A stretch of 39,726 nucleotides of DNA, from the NCBI RefSeq assembly GCF_019656235.1, contig NZ_BPLL01000016.1, positions 1 to 39,726 of the forward strand. Reading direction: 5' to 3'. Below the pieces are notes generated by a model. It saw only the letters and a list, made by a program, of their open reading frames with translations, was not told the DNA's origin and ran no database searches. The DNA is from Apilactobacillus xinyiensis (GTDB lineage Bacteria > Bacillota > Bacilli > Lactobacillales > Lactobacillaceae). Position 1 is the stretch's first letter. Each line of letters opens with the position of its first letter. The translations under genes were made by a program, and so were the position numbers. Shown one piece after another: positions 10,182 through 18,463 of this stretch.

Positions 10182-10811
10182 TTAGTACCAACCATTTTGT
10201 TGCCAGAATGATTTAGCATTTTCCCATGAACCGTAACGAGAAGTAACATATTGATTAGCAACACGTTCTTGGTTAGCAGCTGAATAGTCACCATTTAGAT
10301 AAGATTTATCCAATTGGTATTTACCGTAATAACGACCATTTTGAGCAGTATATGATCCGCTTGATTCACGTGATGCAATCCATGATTTAGCAGAATTACC
10401 ATTACCATAGCTTGTTGTGTTGTTGCTTTGAGTATAGTTAGTTGTGTTTGATTGAGTTGTTTGTTGAGTATTGTTTTGAGTAGTTGCATTTGAACTAACT
10501 TGGTTATTAGATTGTGCTTGTGGAGCTTGAACTACAGTTTGTTGAGTGCTTTGTGCACCTGGTAAAACTAGTTTTTCACCAACATAAATGGTTGTGTTAG
10601 AAACACGATTATTAGCTTGTTGCAATGCATTTAATGAAATGTTATTTCTGTTTGCAATGCTCCATAAGGTATCACCTGCTTGAACAGTAACAGTTTGTTG
10701 ACCATATGCATTAGTATCAGCACTTGCTGAAGTAGCACCACTTGCTAAAAATAAACCAGCGGCAGCAGCAGTAGTCACTAAAAATGTTTTGATTCCTTTA
10801 AATTTTGTCAT
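10182..10811 (-). CDS. apf: Secreted LysM protein with Apf-like transglycosylase domain
   Basis: A 209-residue exported wall protein. A signal peptide (1-31, cleavage after ASA) is followed by one LysM peptidoglycan-binding repeat (about 39-84), a Q/N/S/T-rich linker (about 86-140) and a C-terminal domain of the aggregation-promoting-factor type (141-209), ending in W-Y. Glu149 in SRESSGSYT is the probable catalytic acid, as in lysozyme-like transglycosylases. ATG at 10811 has AGGAGT 12 bases upstream. It is monocistronic with its own promoter. A shorter paralogue lies at 17703-18221. Confidence 0.88.
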   Translation of the reverse strand: MTKFKGIKTFLVTTAAAAGLFLASGATSASADTNAYGQQTVTVQAGDTLWSIANRNNISLNALQQANNRVSNTTIYVGEKLVLPGAQSTQQTVVQAPQAQSNNQVSSNATTQNNTQQTTQSNTTNYTQSNNTTSYGNGNSAKSWIASRESSGSYTAQNGRYYGKYQLDKSYLNGDYSAANQERVANQYVTSRYGSWENAKSFWQQNGWY

Positions 10812-10897
10812 ATAAATAAATTCACTCCTATAATTTTTAAAACTATATTTATTTCCGATATCTTGATATTTGTTAATCGCTATTGATTAACTGTGAT

Positions 10898-10926
10898 GTA
10901 TAATACATGCTCACTATTACATGCAA
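10898..10926 (-). promoter_or_regulatory. Promoter of apf1 flanked by inverted repeats
   Basis: On the minus strand TTGCAT (10921-10926), 17-bp spacer, TTATAC (10898-10903). TGATATTTG (10864-10872) and CAAATATCA (10924-10932) are inverted copies on either side, the second overlapping the -35. GTTAATC/GATTAAC (10872-10878, 10885-10891) forms a small hairpin in the leader. Confidence 0.45.
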
Positions 10927-11063
10927 ATATCAGAAGTTTTAAAAAAAAGGAGTTTTTCGTAATATTTGTTGGTTTAATGTAACATTATCAAATTAATAAT
11001 TTAGTGCTAATACTCTGAAACCTTTTAATATCAAGCTATAAAAGCATAATTATAAATATAATA

Positions 11064-11104
11064 AAAAAACAATCACAAAATATTTATTGTGATTGTTTTT
11101 TTAT
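11064..11104 (-). terminator. Intrinsic terminator after the nhaC-like gene
   Basis: AAAAAACAATCACAA paired with TTGTGATTGTTTTTT, loop about seven bases, with T run on the minus strand. It is followed on the left by about 150 bases of AT-rich sequence (to the apf1 promoter) in which I see nothing else. Confidence 0.85.
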
Positions 11105-12480
11105 TATTTAAGATGTTTTACGGCAATTCCAGTAAAACCACTAAGAATTGAGAAGATTGGTGACAAAATACTTAAGAATACAAATGGTGCGTATTGTGAA
11201 GTAGGAACACTTAAAGTCGTCGTGATGAAAGCACCGGCAACTCCCCAAGGTACTAAGTAGTTAATTACAGTTCCACCATCTTCCAACGCTCTACTTAATG
11301 CTACTGGAGCTAAGTTAGCTTTCTTAAAAGCATTTTTAAAGGCATTACCAGGTAAAATTACTGATAAGAATTGTTCTCCAACGAAAACGTTAACTCCAAT
11401 ACAAGTAGCAATTACAGTTGTAATTAATTTTCCATCAGAATTTAAACGTTTAGTTAAAGGATTCATAACTGCATCAATAACTCCTAGGTTCATTAGCAAT
11501 CCTCCAAAAGCTAAAGCAGCCATAATTAAGACGATTGTGCCCATCATACTTGAGATTCCACCACGTGATAATAAAGTATCTACTTCTTTATTACCAGTAT
11601 GAGAAACAAAACCGCTTGTAATAACATTGTTTAAATTAACTAATCCAAATTTAGGATTTTGAATAAAAATCATAACTGATGAAACTACCACATTAATGAA
11701 TAAAGTTGGAATCGTTGGGATATGTGCCCATGCACATGCAAATAATAAAACTATAGGAATAATTGCCCAAAATGTAATGTTAAAATGACTTTCTAAAACA
11801 TTTACTGTAGCAGTTACTTTACTAAAGTTAGCAGCACCACTACCACGATTAATAATTGCAAATAAAATAAATGAACCTACCATTGCTGGAATTGTTGACC
11901 ACATTAAGTTTTTGATATGTTTAATTAAATCGGCTCCTACGACTGCTGAAGCTAAATTAGTAGAAGCTGATAGTGGTGAAGACTTGTCACCGAAGATAGC
12001 TCCGGATAATACAGCTCCGGCAATCATTGCTGGACTAATGCCCATTGTAATTCCAATTCCCATAAAGGCAATTCCTAAAGTGGAAATAACGGTAAAAGCA
12101 CTTCCAATAGTTGATCCGACTAGCGCACAAACAATGAATACTGATGGTAAAAACCATTCTGCACTAATTAAGTGGAAACCAAATACCATCAAACTAGGAA
12201 TAATTCCTCCGGCTATCCATACACCAATTAGAGATCCAATCAATAAAAATATAAATAATGGCACGATTCCTTTTTGAATCCCTACAACGAAACTTTTATC
12301 AATTTCATCCCATGAAAAACCTTTGAATTTACCCCAAAATACCATCATCATAATTCCAATTAAAATGGGAACTTCAGGAGAAATTCCTAATCCAATCACA
12401 CCGACTCCCATGACAACAATCATTGCTAATAATATAATAATACCTTCTAATAAACTAACCTTTGGTTTACTATTTTCCAT
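11104..12480 (-). CDS. NhaC-family transporter (Tyr T-box controlled; probable amino-acid permease)
   Basis: A 458-residue protein with about 11-12 membrane segments, of the NhaC Na+/H+ antiporter family within the ion transporter superfamily. Family-typical stretches include GAIFGDKSSPLSAST and the C-terminal ALEDGGTVINYLVPWG. By sequence alone it would be called a Na+/H+ antiporter. The leader, however, is a T-box whose best specifier reading is UAC (Tyr). NhaC relatives under tyrosine T-boxes have been proposed as tyrosine transporters, and NhaC genes accompany tyrosine decarboxylase loci in lactobacilli. A tyrosine importer is therefore my preferred inference. ATG at 12480 follows AGGGGAG. 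Confidence 0.85.
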   Translation of the reverse strand: MENSKPKVSLLEGIIILLAMIVVMGVGVIGLGISPEVPILIGIMMMVFWGKFKGFSWDEIDKSFVVGIQKGIVPLFIFLLIGSLIGVWIAGGIIPSLMVFGFHLISAEWFLPSVFIVCALVGSTIGSAFTVISTLGIAFMGIGITMGISPAMIAGAVLSGAIFGDKSSPLSASTNLASAVVGADLIKHIKNLMWSTIPAMVGSFILFAIINRGSGAANFSKVTATVNVLESHFNITFWAIIPIVLLFACAWAHIPTIPTLFINVVVSSVMIFIQNPKFGLVNLNNVITSGFVSHTGNKEVDTLLSRGGISSMMGTIVLIMAALAFGGLLMNLGVIDAVMNPLTKRLNSDGKLITTVIATCIGVNVFVGEQFLSVILPGNAFKNAFKKANLAPVALSRALEDGGTVINYLVPWGVAGAFITTTLSVPTSQYAPFVFLSILSPIFSILSGFTGIAVKHLK

Positions 12481-12589
12481 AATAACTAAACTCCCCTATT
12501 TTTTATTTATCTGCATTTTTTGGAGATAGCTAATATCGTGGCATCCCTCCGCAATTTTTACAAAACATTTAATCCATTCCTTTCAATAA

Positions 12590-12830
12590 AAAAAGTCCCT
12601 GTTGTTTAAATAAACAACAGGGACGATTATAGTTTTTTACCGTGGTACCACCCAACTAGAGAATTAAAGACACTAATTCTCACTCTCTAGATGGTAACGG
12701 TTCTAGATTCCGTTCTTGTGTAGAAACTATTCAACGTATTTGGCTAATTATGCCCTGATCGGTTCGCATCAACCACCGACTTTCTTACTCCCAGACATAA
12801 CGCTACTTAAATTTGAAATTAACGATTTTA
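12590..12830 (-). promoter_or_regulatory. T-box leader of the nhaC-like gene (Tyr-like specifier)
   Basis: On the minus strand: stem I, distal loop GGUUGAUGCGA closed by CGGU/ACCG, antiterminator motif GGGTGGTACCACGG (about 12640-12654), and a strong terminator (GTCCCTGTTGTTTA paired with TAAACAACAGGGAC, 12595-12623) followed by T7. Loop-E-like AGUA on the 5' side of stem I faces CAAAUACG on the 3' side. UAC (GTA at 12736-12738 on +) is the specifier candidate, followed by G. Confidence 0.88.
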
Positions 12831-12847
12831 CATATTTGATTAAATTA

Positions 12848-12876
12848 AGATTAGCATTTTTTAATTTTAATGTCAA
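12848..12876 (-). promoter_or_regulatory. Promoter of the nhaC T-box transcript
   Basis: TTGACA (12871-12876), 17-bp spacer, TAATCT (12848-12853) on the minus strand. It starts nine bases beyond the trxA stop, so trxA read-through would also meet the T-box terminator. Confidence 0.8.
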
Positions 12877-12884
12877 ACTAATTT

Positions 12885-13208
12885 TTAAATTTCTTGCATT
12901 TTTCGATCAAAATAATGTTTTAGTTGTTCTTTACTGTAAACACCAGTCACTTTTTCAACCGCTTTACCATGTTTGAATAAAACAATCGTTGGCATCCCCA
13001 TGACTTTATATTGTTTGGCAATATCTTCGTTATTGTCAACATTAACTTTACCAAAAACAATTTTATCTTTTAATTCATCAGATAAATCTTCAAATATAGG
13101 AGCCATCATTTTGCAAGGTGCACACCATGGTGCCCAGAAATCTAAGACTGCCATATCCGCAGCATCTATAAAATTAGCCAAGTTGTCATGATCTACATTT
13201 TGTAACAT
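12885..13208 (-). CDS. trxA: Thioredoxin
   Basis: A 107-residue single-domain thioredoxin that reduces cytoplasmic disulfides using thioredoxin reductase. The active site is Trp28-Cys29-Ala-Pro-Cys32, so WCAPC instead of the standard WCGPC; the change may shift redox potential. The cis-Pro loop GMPTIVLF and the KVNVD strand are present, and no signal peptide is visible. It lies three bases after terC on the same strand, so the two form an operon. The nhaC promoter follows directly. Confidence 0.93.
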   Translation of the reverse strand: MLQNVDHDNLANFIDAADMAVLDFWAPWCAPCKMMAPIFEDLSDELKDKIVFGKVNVDNNEDIAKQYKVMGMPTIVLFKHGKAVEKVTGVYSKEQLKHYFDRKMQEI

Positions 13209-13211
13209 ATA

Positions 13212-13958
13212 TTAATCCTTCTTCGTAGCTTTTTTTCTAATGTAGTGAATAATAATAGTTACCACGAAAGATAATAATACGATTAAACCAAACCAAGCAG
13301 CTGGAATTTCAATATCAATTGCTGGAATAGATAATAACAACTTTAATCCAATTACAGCAATTAAAAAGTAAGCCATGGATTTTAGTTCTGGAATCTTATT
13401 CATAACTACCATGATAACTTCAGCAATTCCACGCATTGCAGCAATTCCCACAATTCCACCAAGTAATACAATTACTGGATTTTCTGAGATAGCTAAAGCT
13501 GCTAAAACTGAATCTACTGAAAAAACAATGTCCATGAACTCAATTTGAGCAACCGTTTTCCAGAATAATTTTCGATGATTACTAGTATCATCACTTGAAA
13601 TAACTGTCTTTTTCTTTTTATTAGGTTTGAAAAAATGTTTATAAACTAGGTAGAACAGATATAATCCACCAATAACTTTAACTTCCCAAATGTGAATTAA
13701 AAATGCTCCGATCCCTATAATTAAAAATCTAAAAACATAGGAACCCCAAATACCATAAAACAGTGATTCTTCTTGTAATTTCTTAGTTGGTAAAACTTGA
13801 GTCTGTGCTGCTAGCACTACCGCATTATCAACTGATAATAAACATTCAATTAAAACTAAAGACAAAATGGTTATCCAAGCGTCTTCAGAAGTTAAAACTT
13901 TACTCCAATTACTCAAATCAAAAAATGGTCCGTATAGATTACCTAGAAAATGTAACAC
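13212..13958 (-). CDS. TerC-family integral membrane protein (YceF/YkoY-like)
   Basis: A 248-residue protein with about seven membrane segments. The two TerC acidic motifs, IECLLSVDNAVVL and EFMDIVFSVDSVLA, are intact and probably bind a divalent metal. In Bacillus the homologues YceF and YkoY export Mn2+ and help metallate secreted enzymes; transfer of that role here is inference. ATG at 13958 has AAGGAG upstream. It heads the terC-trxA operon. Confidence 0.9.
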   Translation of the reverse strand: MLHFLGNLYGPFFDLSNWSKVLTSEDAWITILSLVLIECLLSVDNAVVLAAQTQVLPTKKLQEESLFYGIWGSYVFRFLIIGIGAFLIHIWEVKVIGGLYLFYLVYKHFFKPNKKKKTVISSDDTSNHRKLFWKTVAQIEFMDIVFSVDSVLAALAISENPVIVLLGGIVGIAAMRGIAEVIMVVMNKIPELKSMAYFLIAVIGLKLLLSIPAIDIEIPAAWFGLIVLLSFVVTIIIHYIRKKATKKD

Positions 13959-14028
13959 ATAATTTCTCCTTTTATTATTTATTTTTCATATCAATTATAT
14001 CAGAACTAACCCTGGAACTGTCAGTTAA

Positions 14029-14667
14029 TTATTTATTAATATTCATTGCTTCTAAATCATATTTACCTAAATTAAATTGTCTAATCACACTCACTAATGT
14101 TTTAGCATAGTTTGGATCAGTTGCATATACGTTTTCTTGCAGTAAACGAGCGGCTTTTAGGTAACTAGTAACATTTTTTTCTTTAATGAAATGTTCTGCA
14201 ATCGTTTTATCATGATCAGCAATTGCAGCTTTTAAATCGGGATACTTACGAAAAGCTGCTTGTACTGTAATTTTTTTACCGTTTTGATATTCATTCGTAT
14301 CATATGAAATCGACTGTCCTTTATAACCACCCTTAATTCCAAATGGATTATTAGCTACTTGATATAATTTAGATTGACCCCAGTTAGATTCAACAATCGC
14401 TTGAGCAATTACAATGCTGGGTAATACATGGTATTTTTCTCGATAAGTAGCAATTGATGCATCTGCCATTTGATTAATAAATTTTTGCTGTTTTTCACGT
14501 TTAGCACGTTGTTCGGCTAATAACTTATCACGATTAGCTTGTATAATACGATTTTCTTGAATTTGTTGATGAATTTTTTTAGCACCGTATCCAAGTCCAA
14601 ATGCTAAAACAATTAGTAGTAGATATATAAAGTATCTAATTTTGCTTTTTTTCTTTCTTCTTGCCAA
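14029..14667 (-). CDS. Membrane-anchored GH73 glucosaminidase
   Basis: A 212-residue cell-wall hydrolase with an N-terminal basic stretch and one membrane segment (about 11-28), a coiled linker (about 33-65) and a GH73 endo-beta-N-acetylglucosaminidase domain (about 66-205). Glu93 in AQAIVESNWGQS is the expected catalytic acid, followed by the family NNPFGIKG block. No extra binding repeats follow, so it probably trims peptidoglycan close to the membrane. The start is TTG at 14667, eight bases after GAGGGT. It stands alone between terC and a divergent gene. Confidence 0.88.
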   Translation of the reverse strand: MARRKKKSKIRYFIYLLLIVLAFGLGYGAKKIHQQIQENRIIQANRDKLLAEQRAKREKQQKFINQMADASIATYREKYHVLPSIVIAQAIVESNWGQSKLYQVANNPFGIKGGYKGQSISYDTNEYQNGKKITVQAAFRKYPDLKAAIADHDKTIAEHFIKEKNVTSYLKAARLLQENVYATDPNYAKTLVSVIRQFNLGKYDLEAMNINK

Positions 14668-14861
14668 TGGAATACCCTCTCAGTTTTATAATATGTCATT
14701 ACATTATTAATTATATTATTATATTTATTTTTTTAAAGTTAGCTTTTTAATAATTAACGAATTTTGAAATTTTATTGACCAATATAAATCTAATAAATTG
14801 TTTTAATATCAATAATCTAGTAAGATTATACTTACTAAAAATAACCAAAGGAAGTGAAATT

Positions 14862-15599
14862 ATGAAAATTGGAATTACTGGAAGCATTAATTTCAATAAC
14901 AATGAAAGTTTTAGAACTAGAGAGTCGCAATTTGCTCAAAGAACTCTAATCAAGTGTCTACTTTCTAATAACGTAACCCCCATCATCTTTCCGATTGCTA
15001 AACCAGAAATGGCTAAGGAACTAGCTGAAAGTGTTGATGGAATTATTTTCACTGGTGGAGCTGATGTGTTACCAAAATATTATCATGAAGATCCCATTGA
15101 AAAAATTGGTTTAACATATGAACCTCGCGATGAATTCGAGATTGCATTATTAAAGGTAGCTAAAGAACTACATAAACCTATTTTAGGAATTTGTCGTGGC
15201 ATGCAAATCATTAATGTAGCATTAGGTGGTTCACTATATCAAGATTTAAATTCACAATATAAACCAGCTAACAAAGAGCTTTTGCATCATTCACAATCAA
15301 CAATTGGATACTCCCCCGTTCACTATGTAAACGTTAAAAAAGATTCGGCCTTAATTGAAGTTATGGGTGAACATCCTTTTGTTAATTCTTTTCACCATGA
15401 AGCTGTAAAAGATGTAGCAAATGAATTGCACATTACTGCTACTGCAAATGATGGTGTTATTGAAGGCCTAGAAAATCATGATGCTTCCATTCAATGTGTT
15501 CAATGGCACCCTGAAAATATGTGGGATCATTATGCAGACGAAGCTAAATTATTTAAAACATTTTTTAAACGTGTTAAAAATTCAATTGAAAGGAAATAA
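14862..15599 (+). CDS. Class I glutamine amidotransferase-like hydrolase (peptidase C26, PuuD-like)
   Basis: A 245-residue cytoplasmic enzyme of the gamma-glutamyl hydrolase family. The triad is visible: Cys111 in GICRGMQ, His216 and Glu218 in QWHPE. Relatives cleave gamma-glutamyl-GABA or related gamma-glutamyl amides. ATG at 14862 follows AAAGGAAG. An APC permease starts two bases after its stop, so the pair may import and open a gamma-glutamyl or amide nitrogen source; the substrate is not known. Confidence 0.9.
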   Translation: MKIGITGSINFNNNESFRTRESQFAQRTLIKCLLSNNVTPIIFPIAKPEMAKELAESVDGIIFTGGADVLPKYYHEDPIEKIGLTYEPRDEFEIALLKVAKELHKPILGICRGMQIINVALGGSLYQDLNSQYKPANKELLHHSQSTIGYSPVHYVNVKKDSALIEVMGEHPFVNSFHHEAVKDVANELHITATANDGVIEGLENHDASIQCVQWHPENMWDHYADEAKLFKTFFKRVKNSIERK

Positions 15600-15601
15600 A
15601 T

Positions 15602-16888
15602 ATGTCTGATAATAAAAGAAAACTTGGTTTCTTTAGTATTGTACTATTAGGAATCAATGCAATTATTGGGTCCGGTATTTTCTTATTACCTAGTGCTGGA
15701 ATGAAAGCCTTTGGACCCGCAAGTATATTAGTATTATTTTTTGATGCAATTTTAGCATTTATGATTGGAATGTGTTTTGCTGAATGTTCCGGATTGTTTG
15801 ACGAAACTGGTGGTGCTTATATATACGCCAAAAAAGCATTCGGTAATTTTGTAGGTTATGAAGTTGGAATTGCTGCTTGGGCAATAAGAATAATTGCTGA
15901 AGCTACTATGTATGTAGCTTTTGCTACTGCTCTGGGTGGATTTTTCCCCGCACTAAATAATACTATGTCAAAAAATATCGTTGTAACCGTAGTTGCAATC
16001 TTGCTGATGGCATTAAACTTGTTTGGAGTTCGTGCAACTTCGATTTTAAGTAATGTAGTCACTGTGGGTAAACTATTACCTATTTTATTAATAATAATTG
16101 TTGGTTTATTCTTCATTCATCCAGCAAACTTCCATCCTTTCTTTATTCCAGAACTAACTAATCCTGGTAATTTCTCCAGTGCAGCCTTGACATTATTTTA
16201 TATTTTTACAGGAGTTGAAGGCTTAGTTGTTACCGCTGGTGAAATGAGCAATGTTAAGAAGAATTTACCAAAAGCCATTATGGTAGTATTAACCACAGTT
16301 ACCATTATTTATGCGTTAATCATGGTAGTTTGTATTGGTGTTTTAGGTTCTAATTTAGCCAATACTTCTGTCCCACTTCAAGCTGCATTTACTGCAATGA
16401 TTGGTAAAATTGGTGGACAAATAATTGTTATTGGTTCGTTATTATCAATTGGTGGAATTTGTATGGCATCAGCTTTCATTACCCCACGTTCAACTGTAGC
16501 ATTAGCTAAAAATGGTATTCTACCTAAATTTTTTGCCAAAACTACTGCTAAAAACACTCCCTATGTTTCAATTATTATTAATGCCGTATTGATTTTATTG
16601 TTGTCATATTCTGGAACTTTTACCTATTTAGCTCAAATCAGTGCAATTTCTAGGTTTGCGCAGTTTATTCCAACAATTTTAGCAGTAATGGTATTTAGAA
16701 AGAAAATGAAAGATGCTGATCGTGCCTTTAAATTACCATTTGGACCGGTTATTCCTATCATTGCTTTAATCGTTTCATTTTGGTTAATTTTTAATACAAA
16801 ATTAAACCTATTGATTTTTGGATTTGGTGCTTTAGTTATAGCAATTCCATTTTATTTACTAACTAGTACTTATCGAAATCGAAATTAA
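15602..16888 (+). CDS. APC-family amino-acid permease paired with the C26 hydrolase
   Basis: A 428-residue transporter with about 12 membrane segments. The TM1 substrate motif INAIIGSGIFLLP is canonical, and the TM6 region reads FYIFTGVEGLVV. It is a proton-coupled uptake permease or an exchanger of the APC superfamily; its specificity is not readable. Its ATG is two bases after the hydrolase stop, with GAAAGGA inside the upstream gene, so the two are translationally coupled. The transcript ends at a bidirectional terminator. Confidence 0.9.
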   Translation: MSDNKRKLGFFSIVLLGINAIIGSGIFLLPSAGMKAFGPASILVLFFDAILAFMIGMCFAECSGLFDETGGAYIYAKKAFGNFVGYEVGIAAWAIRIIAEATMYVAFATALGGFFPALNNTMSKNIVVTVVAILLMALNLFGVRATSILSNVVTVGKLLPILLIIIVGLFFIHPANFHPFFIPELTNPGNFSSAALTLFYIFTGVEGLVVTAGEMSNVKKNLPKAIMVVLTTVTIIYALIMVVCIGVLGSNLANTSVPLQAAFTAMIGKIGGQIIVIGSLLSIGGICMASAFITPRSTVALAKNGILPKFFAKTTAKNTPYVSIIINAVLILLLSYSGTFTYLAQISAISRFAQFIPTILAVMVFRKKMKDADRAFKLPFGPVIPIIALIVSFWLIFNTKLNLLIFGFGALVIAIPFYLLTSTYRNRN

Positions 16889-16898
16889 CAATTTACAC

Positions 16899-16936
16899 TT
16901 AAAAAGCTCTTCTATATAGGTATAGAAGAGCTTTTT
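16899..16936. terminator. Bidirectional terminator between the APC permease and hemolysin III
   Basis: AAAAAGCTCTTCTATA paired with TATAGAAGAGCTTTTT, with A/T tails on both sides, between convergent genes. Confidence 0.9.
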
Positions 16937-16958
16937 GTTATTTTAAAGTTTTTAATTT

Positions 16959-17591
16959 TTAAACAAAGAAATAAATGGAAAAGTACATCAATGTAGTCCC
17001 CATGATTACAAAAATATGCCAAATTACATGGCCAAAAGGAATTGACTTAAAACTGTAAATAACTGCTCCTACAGTAAAAGCAACCCCACCAGATACTAGC
17101 AACCAAAAACCTGTAACACCTAAATAATCCCATAGTCTAACAATTCCCATTAGACACATCCATCCCATTACAACATATATAATCGTAGATAGCGTTTTTA
17201 ATTTACCTAGCCAGATTGACTTGTATATAATACCTAAAATAGTCATTAACCATATAATAGAAAAAATAGTCCATCCTAAAGCTCCTTTAATAGCAACTAA
17301 ACAATATGGTGTATAAGTTCCCGCGATTAATAGGTAAATAGCTGAATGATCAAAAATTTGAAATAACTTTTCTGCGTTAGTAAAATATAAACTATGAAAT
17401 AGTGTTGATGCTAAATAAAATAAAATCAACATGCCACTATAAATAGAAAAAGTGGTAATACGCATTGCGCCACCTTCCATTACACCACGGACAATTAATA
17501 AAGGTGCCGCTGCAATCGCCATTATTGATCCTAATCCATGTGTAATGGCACTAAAAATTTCATTTAATAAAGTATAAGTTCTTGGTTTCAT
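16959..17591 (-). CDS. Hemolysin III / PAQR-family membrane protein
   Basis: A 210-residue protein with seven membrane segments of the Hly-III (YqfA-like, PAQR) family. The conserved polar residues are in place: NEIFSAITHGLGS at the N-terminus, STLFHSLYF and DHSAIYLLIAGTYTP in the middle, and FGHVIWHIFVI near the end, whose histidines and Asp form the family's probable metal site. The name reflects one haemolytic member; the usual role in bacteria is unclear (membrane stress or lipid homeostasis). I take the second of two in-frame ATG codons (17591), nine bases after AGGTGG. Confidence 0.9.
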   Translation of the reverse strand: MKPRTYTLLNEIFSAITHGLGSIMAIAAAPLLIVRGVMEGGAMRITTFSIYSGMLILFYLASTLFHSLYFTNAEKLFQIFDHSAIYLLIAGTYTPYCLVAIKGALGWTIFSIIWLMTILGIIYKSIWLGKLKTLSTIIYVVMGWMCLMGIVRLWDYLGVTGFWLLVSGGVAFTVGAVIYSFKSIPFGHVIWHIFVIMGTTLMYFSIYFFV

Positions 17592-17670
17592 TAACATTTA
17601 CCACCTAATTACATTTTAAAATAATGATACAACTATATCATCTAGTTTTCAATACTAGATAAGTATAATA

Positions 17671-17702
17671 AAAAAAGAAGTCTAAATTAGACTTCTTTTT
17701 TA
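17671..17702 (-). terminator. Intrinsic terminator after apf2
   Basis: AAAAAGAAGTCTAA paired with TTAGACTTCTTTTT, very short loop, T run on the minus strand, touching the apf2 stop. Confidence 0.85.
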
Positions 17703-18221
17703 TTAATACCAATGATGTGTTAGCCAAAATTGTTTAGCATTAACCCATGAACCATAACGACTGGCTACATAATGATTAGCCACTACTTCTTGGTGTTTTG
17801 GTGAATAATTTCCACCAAATAACCCAATGGAGATTTGATATTTTCCATAACAAGCACCATTTCTAGCACTGTAAGAGCCACCAGATTCTCGCATTGCAAT
17901 CCATGCTTTGGCAGCAGCGTTAGAACCAGACAAATGATTACTTAAACCATTTTTAGCAACATTGTTGACTTTAAAAGTTGGTTTTTCAGGAACTGTTAAA
18001 GTCATTCCTTGAGATAAAACATCACTATCAATATGATTAATTTCTTTTAAAGTTGATACTTTAGTTTGATATTCTTTTGCGATTGCTTGTATGTTAGTTG
18101 TTTGATCAACTGTTACTGAAACATTTTTACGTACGGATGCATCAGCATTTGTAGATATGAACATTATTACGAATAGTGCAAAAACACTAGCAAGTGTTAT
18201 TGATACTTTCTTAAAATGCAT
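17703..18221 (-). CDS. Secreted LysM/Apf-like wall protein, short paralogue
   Basis: A 172-residue exported protein with a signal peptide (about 1-29), a divergent LysM-like repeat (about 34-77) and an Apf-type C-terminal domain (about 103-172) ending SRYGSWVNAKQFW...WY. Glu112 in MRESGGSYSARNG matches the catalytic acid of the first paralogue. It lacks the long Q/N/T linker and carries an unusual Cys124. ATG at 18221 follows AAAGGGG; a GTG seven codons upstream is less likely. Its leader shares CGATATC with apf1 (18254-18260). Confidence 0.85.
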   Translation of the reverse strand: MHFKKVSITLASVFALFVIMFISTNADASVRKNVSVTVDQTTNIQAIAKEYQTKVSTLKEINHIDSDVLSQGMTLTVPEKPTFKVNNVAKNGLSNHLSGSNAAAKAWIAMRESGGSYSARNGACYGKYQISIGLFGGNYSPKHQEVVANHYVASRYGSWVNAKQFWLTHHWY

Positions 18222-18393
18222 ATATTTATTATCCCCTTTCACGATATTGAAAACGATATCGAATGTTTTTTACATTATTATTACAGAATCATTACGCTAA
18301 TATTAAAAAAGATTGCAAACTAAAGACATGCTTTTATAAGGATATAAATGAAAAGTCTAATAAATGCATATATTAAGGTTTTATTAAGCAGGT

Positions 18394-18422
18394 TTGACAA
18401 ATGATCCTTTTAAGAATATATT
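18394..18422 (+). promoter_or_regulatory. Promoter of the ABC exporter operon
   Basis: TTGACA (18394-18399), 17-bp spacer, TATATT (18417-18422), 41 bases before the ATPase start. No two-component regulator gene is adjacent. Confidence 0.75.
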
Positions 18423-18463
18423 ATGCCTAGTTACATAACTAATTAACCAAAGGAGAGAAGAAC

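Noticed and set aside
10872-10926. WalR (YycF) box in the apf1 promoter
   Set aside because: TGTAAT and TGTATT are present on the minus strand but separated by eight bases instead of the five required.
12716-12976. Plus-strand frame across the nhaC T-box and end of trxA
   Set aside because: It lies antisense to a T-box leader and to trxA, and the peptide has no recognisable feature.
13787-14110. Plus-strand frame of about 107 codons between terC and the glucosaminidase
   Set aside because: It is antisense to the start of terC and the end of the GH73 gene; no ribosome site and low-complexity hydrophobic content.
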